From positions 1 to 38,069 of the IMG/VR virus record IMGVR_UViG_3300049215_000117: DNA of 38,069 bases, one strand, 5' to 3'. The DNA is from a virus. Both the position numbers and the translations under genes were made by a program. The notes below the pieces were generated by a model. That model saw nothing but the letters and a program-made list of their open reading frames with translations, was not told where the DNA came from and ran no database searches. Shown piece after piece: positions 14,780 through 22,264 of this stretch (positions within the stretch are counted from its first letter, which is position 1; each line of letters starts with the position of its first letter).

Positions 14780-15094
14780 TCACTGGCCGAAGCGCTCCTG
14801 CATGTCCTTGACGGTCATGGCCTGCGCCTCGTCGACGGTGACCGGGTGCTCGGCGCCCTCGGTGAGGCGCACGACGTAACCCACCCACTCGTCCTTGCTG
14901 GCGTTCTTCGCCGGGACCTTCGGCTCGATGACGGCCGGCACGTCGGAGTCGACCCGCTCGACGTACGGCTCGCCGTCCTCGGTCACCCGGCGCAGCTCGC
15001 CGCGGGTGACCTGGGCCTGCACGGACTCGTGCGGCGGCCAGTCCAGCGCGATGACCTGCCCGCCCGGCCCGCGGTAATGGCGCGTCTCGGTCAT
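14780..15094 (-). CDS. Head-module protein with SAP/Rho-N-like C-terminus
   Basis: 104 residues. The N-terminus (Y-R-G-P-G-G-Q-V-I-A-L-D-W-P) is followed by a charged linker. The last 40 residues (K-N-A-S-K-D-E-W-V-G-Y-V-V-R ... A-M-T-V-K-D-M-Q-E-R-F-G) match the helix-extended-helix pattern of SAP or Rho-N-like mini-domains often attached to phage head proteins. Such domains bind DNA or protein; the role in the head is unknown. ATG at 15094. Confidence 0.65.
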   Translation of the reverse strand: MTETRHYRGPGGQVIALDWPPHESVQAQVTRGELRRVTEDGEPYVERVDSDVPAVIEPKVPAKNASKDEWVGYVVRLTEGAEHPVTVDEAQAMTVKDMQERFGQ

Positions 15095-15099
15095 GTCGA

Positions 15100-15468
15100 T
15101 CACGTGTTCCGGGGGATCGAGAACGCTGTGATCGTTCCCGCGAAGCTGGCCGCGAAGTCGATCGACAGGCTGCCGTCCTTCTGGACGAAACGGCCGGACT
15201 CGAACGGGCCCAGGAACACCACGCCGGTGGTTGCCGGAACGGAGACGGTCAGGTCGCCGAGCGACGCGGCGATGTCCGGCGGGTTGACACCCGCGCGGAC
15301 GATCACGTTGTGCGGCGCGCCGTCCGTGTTGGCCACGCGCAGTACGGTCAGCTCGGGCTTGGCCTTGGCAATGGTCATGCCGTTGGCCTGATCGACGGCG
15401 GTGCCTGCCGGGTTGGACAGACTGGAGTTGGGAACGAGCGGGCTGTACGCAACAACGGTGCGTGCCAT
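15100..15468 (-). CDS. Head decoration-like protein, copy 1
   Basis: 122 residues, directly downstream of the major capsid gene, the usual place for decoration proteins. Beta-rich with L-T-V-L-R-V-A-N, N-V-I-V-R-A-G-V-N-P-P-D and D-F-A-A-S-F-A-G-T-I-T-A-F. Homologous in appearance to the product of 14086-14430. ATG follows GGAGT. Confidence 0.65.
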   Translation of the reverse strand: MARTVVAYSPLVPNSSLSNPAGTAVDQANGMTIAKAKPELTVLRVANTDGAPHNVIVRAGVNPPDIAASLGDLTVSVPATTGVVFLGPFESGRFVQKDGSLSIDFAASFAGTITAFSIPRNT

Positions 15469-15485
15469 GGTGAGTACTCCTCGAC

Positions 15486-16352
15486 TCAGGCGGTCGCGCC
15501 GTCGACGTAGGCGACGGCCAGGTTGTCGGGGCGGACCAGCTTCGCGCCGTACAGGGCCAGGCCCTTGACGGCGTCGGCGAAGCGGTCCTGAGGCCGGTAC
15601 GCCTCGGTCTTGTTGATCTGCTCGGCGAAGCTGATCGCCGAGTTGGTGCCGGCGATGATGGCCTGCACGGTGCCGGTGGGCACGGGAGTGTTGTTGGACT
15701 CCAGGATGTCGAAGCCGGCGGCGCGGCCGACCATGCCGTTGCGCAGCGCCTGGCCGCCGTCCCCGGCCTCATTGACCTTGATGAAGCGGGCGTCCTTGAG
15801 CAGCGCCGAGTGGAACTCGGGACTGACCACGACGTAGCGGCCGGCGGTCGGCACGTTCGCCTTGGACAGCTTGGTACGCAGCGGCACGAGCACCTTGTCG
15901 TAGGCGTCGGACGAGGTCGCCAGGGACTGCGGCGCGCCGGACGACGCCACGGTGTTCGCGGACGGGGCACCGGTGTAGAAGCCGGCGACGTACTGGTCGA
16001 TCACGTCGGCCAGGGCGTAGGCGGCCTCGTCCATGGCCTGCGGCATGACGTTGCCCTTGGCCTGGCGCGCGTCCACGTCGTCGACGAAGAACGCGAAGTA
16101 CTTGCTCTGGTCCACCACCAGGGTCCGCTGCGCGTCGGTCAGCTCCTCGGGAGCGATCGACGTGCTGTTCGGGTTGTACGTGGCGATGGTCGGCCGGGAG
16201 ATCGAGGTGATACGGACGGTGTCGCCGGCCTGCGTGATCTCGCCCTCGTAGTCGCGGTTGACGATGGTCGGGCCCGCGTAGACCAGCTGCTTGCGCAGGG
16301 CCACGAGCAGGGTCGCCGACCAGATTTCGGGACGGAACCTGGTGATGGACAT
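15486..16352 (-). CDS. Major capsid protein (HK97 fold)
   Basis: 288 residues. Opening F-R-P-E-I-W-S-A-T-L-L-V-A-L-R-K-Q-L-V-Y, an early N-R-D-Y-E-G-E-I loop, then D-T-V-R-I, F-A-F-F-V-D-D-V-D-A-R-Q and the C-terminal R-Y-V-V-V-S-P-E-F-H-S-A-L-L-K, followed by G-F-D-I-L-E-S-N-N-T-P. This is the P22-coat-like subgroup of HK97-fold capsids common in actinophages, with no N-terminal delta domain. Assembly is therefore likely guided by the separate scaffold encoded just upstream. Confidence 0.88.
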   Translation of the reverse strand: MSITRFRPEIWSATLLVALRKQLVYAGPTIVNRDYEGEITQAGDTVRITSISRPTIATYNPNSTSIAPEELTDAQRTLVVDQSKYFAFFVDDVDARQAKGNVMPQAMDEAAYALADVIDQYVAGFYTGAPSANTVASSGAPQSLATSSDAYDKVLVPLRTKLSKANVPTAGRYVVVSPEFHSALLKDARFIKVNEAGDGGQALRNGMVGRAAGFDILESNNTPVPTGTVQAIIAGTNSAISFAEQINKTEAYRPQDRFADAVKGLALYGAKLVRPDNLAVAYVDGATA

Positions 16353-16370
16353 GGACGTTGCCTCTCTCGG

Positions 16371-17084
16371 TTACCCGCCGAGCAGGGTGCGAAGCTGGCC
16401 CTTCTGCTGGGCCTCGACGATCTGCTCGGGGGTCATGGTCTTGAGCTGGTCCTCGGTGATCTGGTCCGGTGCGCCGGGCGCCCCGGTGAACTGGCCGCCG
16501 GACCGGGCGGGACCAGCAGGCGCGGTCTTCAGCAGCGGGTTCGCCCCGACGGCCGCCGTGATCGCGGCTTCGACCTGGGCGGCGAAGTCGGGCGCGCTGG
16601 GGTCGAGTTCCTTGGTGGCGTTGGCGAAGCCGACGGAGTCGAGCAGCGCGGTCGCGTTCGCGCCGAGCTGGCCAGCGGCCTTGTAGACGGCGAGCTGCAC
16701 GGCGGACTGCCGGGCGGCCGTGGTCTGCGCGGTGAGCTGCTCGGTGAGCTTGGCCGGGTCGGCGTTGTCGTCAGTCTTCAGCCCGAGCGCGACGGCCAGC
16801 TTGTCCAGCTGGGCCTTCTGCGCCTGCTCGGCAGCCGTCAGCTTGGTGCGGTTGCCGGCCGCCTCTGCGCGGAGATCGCTGATCAGCTTCTGCACGGGCT
16901 CGGCCAGCGTCGACAGGTCGACCTGGCCGGTGGTGGGCTGCGCCGGGGCGGCGGCCGGCTGGGCCGGTGCTGCCGGGGCAACAGGTGCCGCGGGCTGGAC
17001 GACGGCGGGCACCTGGCCCGGGTCAGTCGTTGCCGGTGCGGCGGGGGTGGTCGGCGCGGGCGCGCCAGCTGCTGGAGCGGTCAC
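16371..17084 (-). CDS. Capsid scaffolding protein
   Basis: 237 residues. GTG at 17084 follows GGAAGGA by six bases. The N-terminal ~55 residues are Pro/Ala/Thr-rich and unstructured; the middle is a long helix of A-E-Q-A-Q-K-A-Q-L-D-K-L type; the C-terminal segment (I-T-E-D-Q-L-K-T-M-T-P-E-Q-I-V-E-A-Q-Q-K-G) is the conserved scaffold tail that binds coat protein. Position immediately before the major capsid gene agrees. Confidence 0.8.
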   Translation of the reverse strand: MTAPAAGAPAPTTPAAPATTDPGQVPAVVQPAAPVAPAAPAQPAAAPAQPTTGQVDLSTLAEPVQKLISDLRAEAAGNRTKLTAAEQAQKAQLDKLAVALGLKTDDNADPAKLTEQLTAQTTAARQSAVQLAVYKAAGQLGANATALLDSVGFANATKELDPSAPDFAAQVEAAITAAVGANPLLKTAPAGPARSGGQFTGAPGAPDQITEDQLKTMTPEQIVEAQQKGQLRTLLGG

Positions 17085-17188
17085 GATGGTCCTTCCGTCG
17101 ACTCGGGCACCTGGCCGTCGTCGGTGATGTGCACCGCGGCACCTGGCCAGCGGTGTGGTGCTGCCCCGACACCCGGTCAGGGACGTCT

Positions 17189-18313
17189 TTAGCGCGCTGT
17201 GCCGATCTGCTCGCGGTGGCGCTGCCGGAACAGTGTCGTCACGGAGGTGTCGGCGACGTGGTCGCGGATCTGCTGCTGGATCGCGCGGACCTTGGCCTCG
17301 GCCTGCTTGCGTCCCTCGCCGGTGATCGCGGCCTGCGCCTGCGTCTTCGCGATTCGGACGTTGCGCTCCAGCTGACGCAGCTTCTGTCGCGCGGCGTCGC
17401 CCTCGGGATCCTCGGTGTTCGTGATCGGCTTGGTCGCGCCAGGCAGGAAGCCGTTCGAGTTGTGCCGGCAGTTCGGGTGGAATAGGCCGGCGTCGATGGC
17501 CTCGTCGAGCGTGCCGGCGATTTCGATCGTCAACATCTTGTCGGACACCATCGACTGCCGCTCGATGGTGCGTGCGCCGGGCGGCCCGGATGTGGCGAGA
17601 ACTTTGCCTTCCCATGGCCGGCACCGGATGCACTCCTGCGGCGAGTCGGAGATCAGCCTCAGGTCGACGCCGGCCGCGTTGAGCCGGTCGTTGTGCGCCT
17701 CGATCGCGGCCTGTGCGACGCCGGTCCTGGTCGCCATCTCGACATAGCTGGCGAGCTGCCAGCGCCGACCGCTCTTGTCAACGAACCCGGTGATGCCGCG
17801 TGAGAGGAACTGGTCCCATGCGGTCTGTGCCGCGGCGAGCCGACTCTTGGTGCCCATCAGCACGGGCGTGAGCGCGGTCCTGGCGATGACCTCTCGGTAG
17901 GCGTCCAGCGGCCAGCGCAGCACCTGCAGGTGCGTGCCGCGCAGTGTGGTGACCAACGCCTTGACGAGCACGTTGATGGCCTCGGCGCCAGGCAGCGCCT
18001 GACGGAGCGCCGCCATCTCGGTCGGATCGAGGTAGCGCTTCAGCTCGTCGAGCGCCGCGTTGCCGCCGCGTTGCCAGGCCAGCACTATCGCCTGGTGCGC
18101 CGTGCCGGTGGTGTCGGCGTCGAGCCTGGCGACGATTCGCCGGGTGGCGTTGCGGAGGTCGTTGATCGCGCCCAGCTTCGCCGGTGCCGACACGTCGCCG
18201 GCGTTGCGCCGCAGCTGCCGTGCGACCTCCTGTGCGATGCGCACGGCAGCGTCGTCGTACAACGCGACCAGCGTGCCCGCCAGGTCCTCCGCAAGGGTCC
18301 GGTCGACGGGCAC
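17189..18313 (-). CDS. Minor capsid protein 2 / MuF-like
   Basis: 374 residues between portal and scaffold. Helical N-terminus; at residues ~225-290 the hallmark C-I-R-C-R-P-W-E-G-K and later L-F-H-P-N-C-R-H of the phage minor capsid (Phage_min_cap2/MuF) group, in which Cys and His residues form the conserved core. C-terminal ~80 residues are a charged coiled coil (K-L-R-Q-L-E-R-N-V-R-I-A-K). Such proteins associate with the portal and may be injected with DNA. 104 bases without a recognised gene follow it. Confidence 0.83.
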   Translation of the reverse strand: MPVDRTLAEDLAGTLVALYDDAAVRIAQEVARQLRRNAGDVSAPAKLGAINDLRNATRRIVARLDADTTGTAHQAIVLAWQRGGNAALDELKRYLDPTEMAALRQALPGAEAINVLVKALVTTLRGTHLQVLRWPLDAYREVIARTALTPVLMGTKSRLAAAQTAWDQFLSRGITGFVDKSGRRWQLASYVEMATRTGVAQAAIEAHNDRLNAAGVDLRLISDSPQECIRCRPWEGKVLATSGPPGARTIERQSMVSDKMLTIEIAGTLDEAIDAGLFHPNCRHNSNGFLPGATKPITNTEDPEGDAARQKLRQLERNVRIAKTQAQAAITGEGRKQAEAKVRAIQQQIRDHVADTSVTTLFRQRHREQIGTAR

Positions 18314-18326
18314 CGCGCACCTCCCG

Positions 18327-20006
18327 TCAGCCGGTGGCCGGCTGCGGCCCAGCGTTCAGGCCGACGCCATCTGCGGTGTAGCTCGGCGCGGACGGCGAGG
18401 GCTGTGACGTGCCCGGCTGTGGGCCGAGCTGCTGGCCAGTGACTGCGATCGGGCCGCCGGTGAAGGCGCCCGGGTCGGTGAGGTTCGCGCCGGGCTGCTC
18501 GCCCTGGATCAGCGCGACCTCTTCCTTTACCTGCGTCTCGTCCCAGTCTGGGTGCAGCATCTGCACGCGGGTCTTGGTACTCGCGGCCTGGGCCGCTTCG
18601 AGGAGCTGCAGCGTGCGGGCGACCGACTCGGGATCCTGTGACACGGCGTCGCCGAAGCCGAGGTCGGGCTCTTCCGGTGTGATGCCGCTGCCGAACTGGG
18701 CGACGTCGACGAGCATCAGCGTCTCCAGCAACTCGCTGAGCTCGGGCTTCCAGTACTCAATCTTCCGGTCGCGGGTGGTGGCGGACTGCTTATCCCGCGA
18801 GTTGACCTCGGTGGCGGTGGTCGCCCCCCTCGGGCCTGGGTCCATGCCGAACGTCTGCAACGAGTAGCCGGCGTCGCTGATGATCCGGGCCAGCATCTCC
18901 TTCGCGGTACGCGAGTGCTCCTCGACGCGGATGGCGAACTGGACGATGGACATCTGCGGCGGCCCGCCGGGCTGCGGCAACAGGTTCAGCGTCTCGTACA
19001 CCTCGCGGTCGACGTTCCAGCGCGCGCCCTTGCCGGGCCCGTTCGAGTCGAGGTACACGTCCGGGATGATGACGCGGCCCTTGGCCAGGCGGATGTCCCG
19101 CATCCACGACGACCACGTCTCGTCGAGCGAGTCCATGAGCGGCTCGACACCGGAGTAGTCGGACCGACCGAGACCCGAGGCGGCGGCGTTCGCGCGCCAC
19201 AGCCGATTCGGCTTCATGTTCGGGATGTAGACGGCGGTGAGCCGGCCCGGCACGCCGGTGTCGATGATGTCGCCCGGGAGCATCTGCTCGTCGACGAGAT
19301 ACGCGGTGGCCGGGTGGTCTTCCAGCGCCATGCGGATGCCGAGCGTGTCTGGGGTGCCCTTGTACAGGCCGTGCATGATGAGGCCCGGCTCATGCCGTTC
19401 GAGGTGTCGCCAGACGGTGTCGCCGTCGACCTCGACGACCCGCCAGAACGTGACCGCGCCGAGCGAGTCGTAGCACCACTCGGGCACGGCGGCGTCGGCG
19501 TGGACGGCGGAGATCCACGGGCCGTCGGGGCGTTCGTCCTTGTCCCAGCACACCCGCAGATACACGCCACCGAGCGCCGCCTGCACTTCGGCCGCTTCGA
19601 GCAGTCGGGCGTGCAGACGCCGGTTCAGCTTGTCGAGGCGCTGCTGGGTCTTGGCGTTCTCGACGGTGATCGTGGGCGGCTCGGAGAACAGCTGATCGGC
19701 GCTCGTCGAGGCGAGATCGCCGGCGATGGGGATGTGCAGCTTGGTGCGACGCTCGCCCATCGGCGTGCGCGCGCCCCAGAACAGTCGCTGCAGCCAGCCG
19801 GACACGCCGCCGCGGTGCGCCCAGCCGCCCTTCTCGCTGGCGAAGAAGCCGGTTCCGGTGGGGTCGTAGCCGGACTGTCCTCCGTAGACGGCGGAGAGCT
19901 GGTCGGGGTCGCCAGAGTACCAGGCGGACCAGGCGGCCATGCGGTTCTGCACGGCGCCCAGCTCGCGGGGCGGCCACGGGGTCTTCCCGCCGAGGGGGAG
20001 CGGCAC
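18327..20006 (-). CDS. Portal protein
   Basis: 559 residues with GTG at 20006 six bases after AGGAGG; a longer open frame upstream lies over the protease gene in another phase and is spurious. Recognisable SPP1-type portal features: W-Y-S-G-D-P-D-Q-L near the start, A-S-T-S-A-D-Q-L-F-S-E-P-P, the central L-G-G-V-Y-L-R-V-C-W-D, L-D-E-T-W-S-S-W-M-R-D-I-R-L and the C-terminal R-D-R-K-I-E-Y-W-K-P-E-L. Pro/Gly/Ser-rich tail from ~520. Forms the dodecameric DNA entry channel. Confidence 0.9.
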   Translation of the reverse strand: MPLPLGGKTPWPPRELGAVQNRMAAWSAWYSGDPDQLSAVYGGQSGYDPTGTGFFASEKGGWAHRGGVSGWLQRLFWGARTPMGERRTKLHIPIAGDLASTSADQLFSEPPTITVENAKTQQRLDKLNRRLHARLLEAAEVQAALGGVYLRVCWDKDERPDGPWISAVHADAAVPEWCYDSLGAVTFWRVVEVDGDTVWRHLERHEPGLIMHGLYKGTPDTLGIRMALEDHPATAYLVDEQMLPGDIIDTGVPGRLTAVYIPNMKPNRLWRANAAASGLGRSDYSGVEPLMDSLDETWSSWMRDIRLAKGRVIIPDVYLDSNGPGKGARWNVDREVYETLNLLPQPGGPPQMSIVQFAIRVEEHSRTAKEMLARIISDAGYSLQTFGMDPGPRGATTATEVNSRDKQSATTRDRKIEYWKPELSELLETLMLVDVAQFGSGITPEEPDLGFGDAVSQDPESVARTLQLLEAAQAASTKTRVQMLHPDWDETQVKEEVALIQGEQPGANLTDPGAFTGGPIAVTGQQLGPQPGTSQPSPSAPSYTADGVGLNAGPQPATG

Positions 20007-20032
20007 GGCTGGCCTCCTCTCGGTCGGGCGTG

Positions 20033-20749
20033 TCAGCGCCGCGGGATGGTGACGTCGGCGTGCTGCTCGACGAGCGCGCGCCACGTGGTGACGGAGAACC
20101 GGAACTGACCGTTGACGCCCCAGCTGCTGCCCCACGAGTTGTCGGCGATCAGATAGCTGTTGTCCTCGGTGGTGCCGTGCTGGTAGGCGCGGATCAGGAA
20201 CTCGTGGCCGCCGCGAACCTCGCCGGTCGGCTGCACGACACCGTGCTCGTCGGGCCGGTCGAAGCCGGTCAGCCACGGCACACCGACGATGACGGGTCCG
20301 AACTGGAGCGCGTGCAGCAGGCCGTTGACGGTGAGCGCGTGGTGGTAGGCGCTGATCAGGCCGAGGTTCTTGGCTGCCTTGCACGCGGCCAGCCCGGTCG
20401 AGCCAGTGTCGTCCGGCGGGTAGGTGCCGGGCACGTTGTCCAGCACGGTGGCGTGCGAGTACAGCGACACGGCGAACGCCTCGTCGAACCGCGCGGCGTC
20501 CGCCGCGGTGGTGACGTCCGGCGAGCAGCCGAGCCAGCCGGCCATGGCGTTGCCGGTGCAGCTGCCGAGGTCGCCCTGGTCGAGGATCGGCGAGAAGCGC
20601 TGCCAGCTGACCGTCTTGGGCGGCAGGATGTCGGCAATCAGGTGCTCGACGGCATAGGCGAGCGAGCGCTCGTCGTGCTCGATGTGGCGGCCGAGCCGGC
20701 CGGCGAACTCGTCGATCCGCTCGGGGAGTAGTTCGGTGTGGACGGACAT
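20033..20749 (-). CDS. Papain-like (C1-type) cysteine protease
   Basis: 238 residues using ATG 20749 (GGAG four bases upstream); an ATG 13 codons earlier lies within a hairpin and lacks a ribosome-binding site. Complete papain-type active site: oxyanion Gln58 and Cys64 in D-Q-G-D-L-G-S-C-T-G-N-A, His182 in R-G-G-H-E-F, Asn204 in A-D-N-S-W-G-S-S-W-G. No signal peptide or membrane segment. Set between the fiber-like gene and portal in the head module, unusual for this family. Possible roles: maturation protease for head or fiber proteins, or a peptidase packaged in the virion. No S14/U35-type prohead protease was recognised nearby. Family assignment is secure, role inferred. Confidence 0.88.
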   Translation of the reverse strand: MSVHTELLPERIDEFAGRLGRHIEHDERSLAYAVEHLIADILPPKTVSWQRFSPILDQGDLGSCTGNAMAGWLGCSPDVTTAADAARFDEAFAVSLYSHATVLDNVPGTYPPDDTGSTGLAACKAAKNLGLISAYHHALTVNGLLHALQFGPVIVGVPWLTGFDRPDEHGVVQPTGEVRGGHEFLIRAYQHGTTEDNSYLIADNSWGSSWGVNGQFRFSVTTWRALVEQHADVTIPRR

Positions 20750-20788
20750 GTCGCTCCGATCGGTCAGCTCGTGATTGCTGTTCGACAT

Positions 20789-20825
20789 CGACCAGGCCGA
20801 GGTTGATCACGCCTCGGCCTGGTCG
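20789..20825 (-). terminator. Hairpin before the protease gene (attenuator-like)
   Basis: Perfect 14-bp stem (cgaccaggccgagg with cctcggcctggtcg), 9-base loop, in the 135-base gap between fiber-like and protease genes. No T tract follows on the minus strand, so it may weaken rather than end late transcription, or protect mRNA ends. Confidence 0.55.
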
Positions 20826-20884
20826 CGCGATCCCGGATCAGTAGCGGCCGGGCCCTTCCTTTTTGGGGGTGCTCGTGATCGACG

Positions 20885-22102
20885 TCAGCCGAGGAACATC
20901 GGGACCATGAACCCGGCCGTGCCTTGCAGGTCGACGCCAGGACTGAAGCTCGACGGCCACGCCGAGTAGGCGACCTGCTTGTATCGCGACCGGTAGTTGC
21001 CGGCGTCCGACAGCACGGACACGCCCGCGAAGTTGGCGAACGGGAAGTTGGGCGGCGGGCTGTAGCCGTGGACGGAGAGTGCGACGCGGTACCAGGTGCC
21101 GGCCGCCTGCGCGGCGATGTTCGGCGTGACCGCCTTGGACACCTCGCCGGCAACGGTCCACATGGTGTCGTCCGAGGTGGACGACCAGAGCAGGCCGCCG
21201 GCGTCGGAATAGATCGCGAAGCCGTTGAGGCCGGTGCTGCTGAACGTTCCGGCCGTGCGCAGGAACACGCCGACCTTGGTGATGGCGTTGCCCGCGGGCA
21301 CCCACACGCGGCTGAACCACTGCTCGCTGATGGTGGACTGCTGAGTTGCGGTCTCCAGCGGGCAGGCTGCGCTGTGGTAGCCGTAGCCGGCGGGCGGGAA
21401 CGGTGTACCGAGCGCGGATGTCACGCTGGCCGGCACTGACTGGAGCGCGGTGTTGGCTAGGCCGAGGCTGGTCTGCACCGCGGCGGACATGTCGGTGGAC
21501 GGGATGCCGCCGCCGGGCTTGACGTACTTCGCGGCCAGGTCGGTAGCAAGGTTGGTCACCTGCGACTCGGCGATTGCGCCGACGCGGACGGTCGGGTTGG
21601 CAGGCGTGCCGCCGATGACGATCGTGCTGTCGCCGGCCGTGACCGTGAGAACGCCGCTGCCCGCCGGCAGGTACTGCGACGGGATGTGGTTGGTGCCATC
21701 GAGCGGCACGACGCCGTTGGGCTGACCCTTGTCCGTCAGCGGCACGAACGTCGCGGGCGGCGTCGGGTCGACGACGACGGCGATCCGGTTGAGGTAGTTG
21801 ATGCTCGGCGAGCTGGGCACCACGGCGTCGAACTCGTAGAACAGCTGGTCGGTTCGGACGACCACGTGGTAGGCCCAGCCCTGCGGCTGCACGTTCGGCG
21901 AGTCGTTCGCGGGCACCTGCATCGAGAGTGCGCCGCCCACGAGCGTGCCGATGATCGGCTTGGTGCCAAGTAGCACGTTGTCGCTGGCATCCCTGAGCAC
22001 GTACGGCGGGTAGAACTCGACCTGGCCGGCCGCGAGCGCGCCGGCCGGACCTTCGACGGTGCCGCCGATAGTGACGAGGTTGAGCGCGGCGGGCCACGGC
22101 AT
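20885..22102 (-). CDS. Fiber-like structural protein, 405 aa
   Basis: Beta-rich protein encoded between terL and portal. Residues ~1-110 form a domain with I-G-G-T-V-E-G and V-V-R-T-D-Q-L-F-Y-E-F-D-A-V-V-P; ~115-170 contain L-D-G-T-N-H-I-P-S-Q-Y-L-P, a frequent tail-fiber linker motif; a shaft-like stretch (A-I-A-E-S-Q-V-T-N-L-A-T-D-L-A-A-K-Y-V) precedes a C-terminal jelly-roll (Y-S-D-A-G-G-L-L-W-S, T-W-Y-R-V-A-L-S-V-H). It is most like minor tail or head fiber proteins. The position in the packaging/head module, rather than with the tail genes, is unusual. Confidence 0.7.
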   Translation of the reverse strand: MPWPAALNLVTIGGTVEGPAGALAAGQVEFYPPYVLRDASDNVLLGTKPIIGTLVGGALSMQVPANDSPNVQPQGWAYHVVVRTDQLFYEFDAVVPSSPSINYLNRIAVVVDPTPPATFVPLTDKGQPNGVVPLDGTNHIPSQYLPAGSGVLTVTAGDSTIVIGGTPANPTVRVGAIAESQVTNLATDLAAKYVKPGGGIPSTDMSAAVQTSLGLANTALQSVPASVTSALGTPFPPAGYGYHSAACPLETATQQSTISEQWFSRVWVPAGNAITKVGVFLRTAGTFSSTGLNGFAIYSDAGGLLWSSTSDDTMWTVAGEVSKAVTPNIAAQAAGTWYRVALSVHGYSPPPNFPFANFAGVSVLSDAGNYRSRYKQVAYSAWPSSFSPGVDLQGTAGFMVPMFLG

Positions 22103-22114
22103 GACGACCTCCCG

Positions 22115-22264
22115 TCAGGCGCCGAGCGGGACGAGCACGACGGCGACGCCGAACAGCACGGTGCCGGCGATGATGAAGGCGCGTCCGACTTGGCCACTGA
22201 TGAGCAGGCCGAGGCCGATGAGCAGGCCAGCGAGTGGGACGAGGAGAGCGCGGAAAACGCTCAT
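22115..22264 (-). CDS. Two-helix membrane miniprotein, 49 aa
   Basis: ATG overlaps the terL stop (ATGA). Nearly the whole protein is hydrophobic: L-L-V-P-L-A-G-L-L-I-G-L-G-L-L-I and A-F-I-I-A-G-T-V-L-F-G-V-A-V-V-L, joined by S-G-Q-V-G-R. Two membrane passes with a short turn, holin-sized, though far from the lysis genes. Role unknown. Confidence 0.65.
   Translation of the reverse strand: MSVFRALLVPLAGLLIGLGLLISGQVGRAFIIAGTVLFGVAVVLVPLGA

Noticed and set aside
17085-17188. Extra small gene between minor capsid and scaffold genes
   Set aside because: No start with ribosome-binding site and no coding-like frame in these 104 bases.
15810-17192. 460-residue plus-strand frame opposite the capsid and scaffold genes
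   Set aside because: Gly/Val/Arg-rich shadow without start signal, antisense to strongly supported head genes.
18327-20810. 827-residue single frame covering portal and protease region
   Set aside because: The first 268 codons are an Arg-rich shadow of the protease gene; the portal has a well-supported GTG start at 20006.
20838-20884. Short peptide gene between the fiber-like and protease genes
   Set aside because: A Lys-rich end (T-P-K-K-E-G-P-G-R-Y) appears in an open frame, but no start codon or ribosome-binding site of its own exists and the upstream part shadows the fiber gene.
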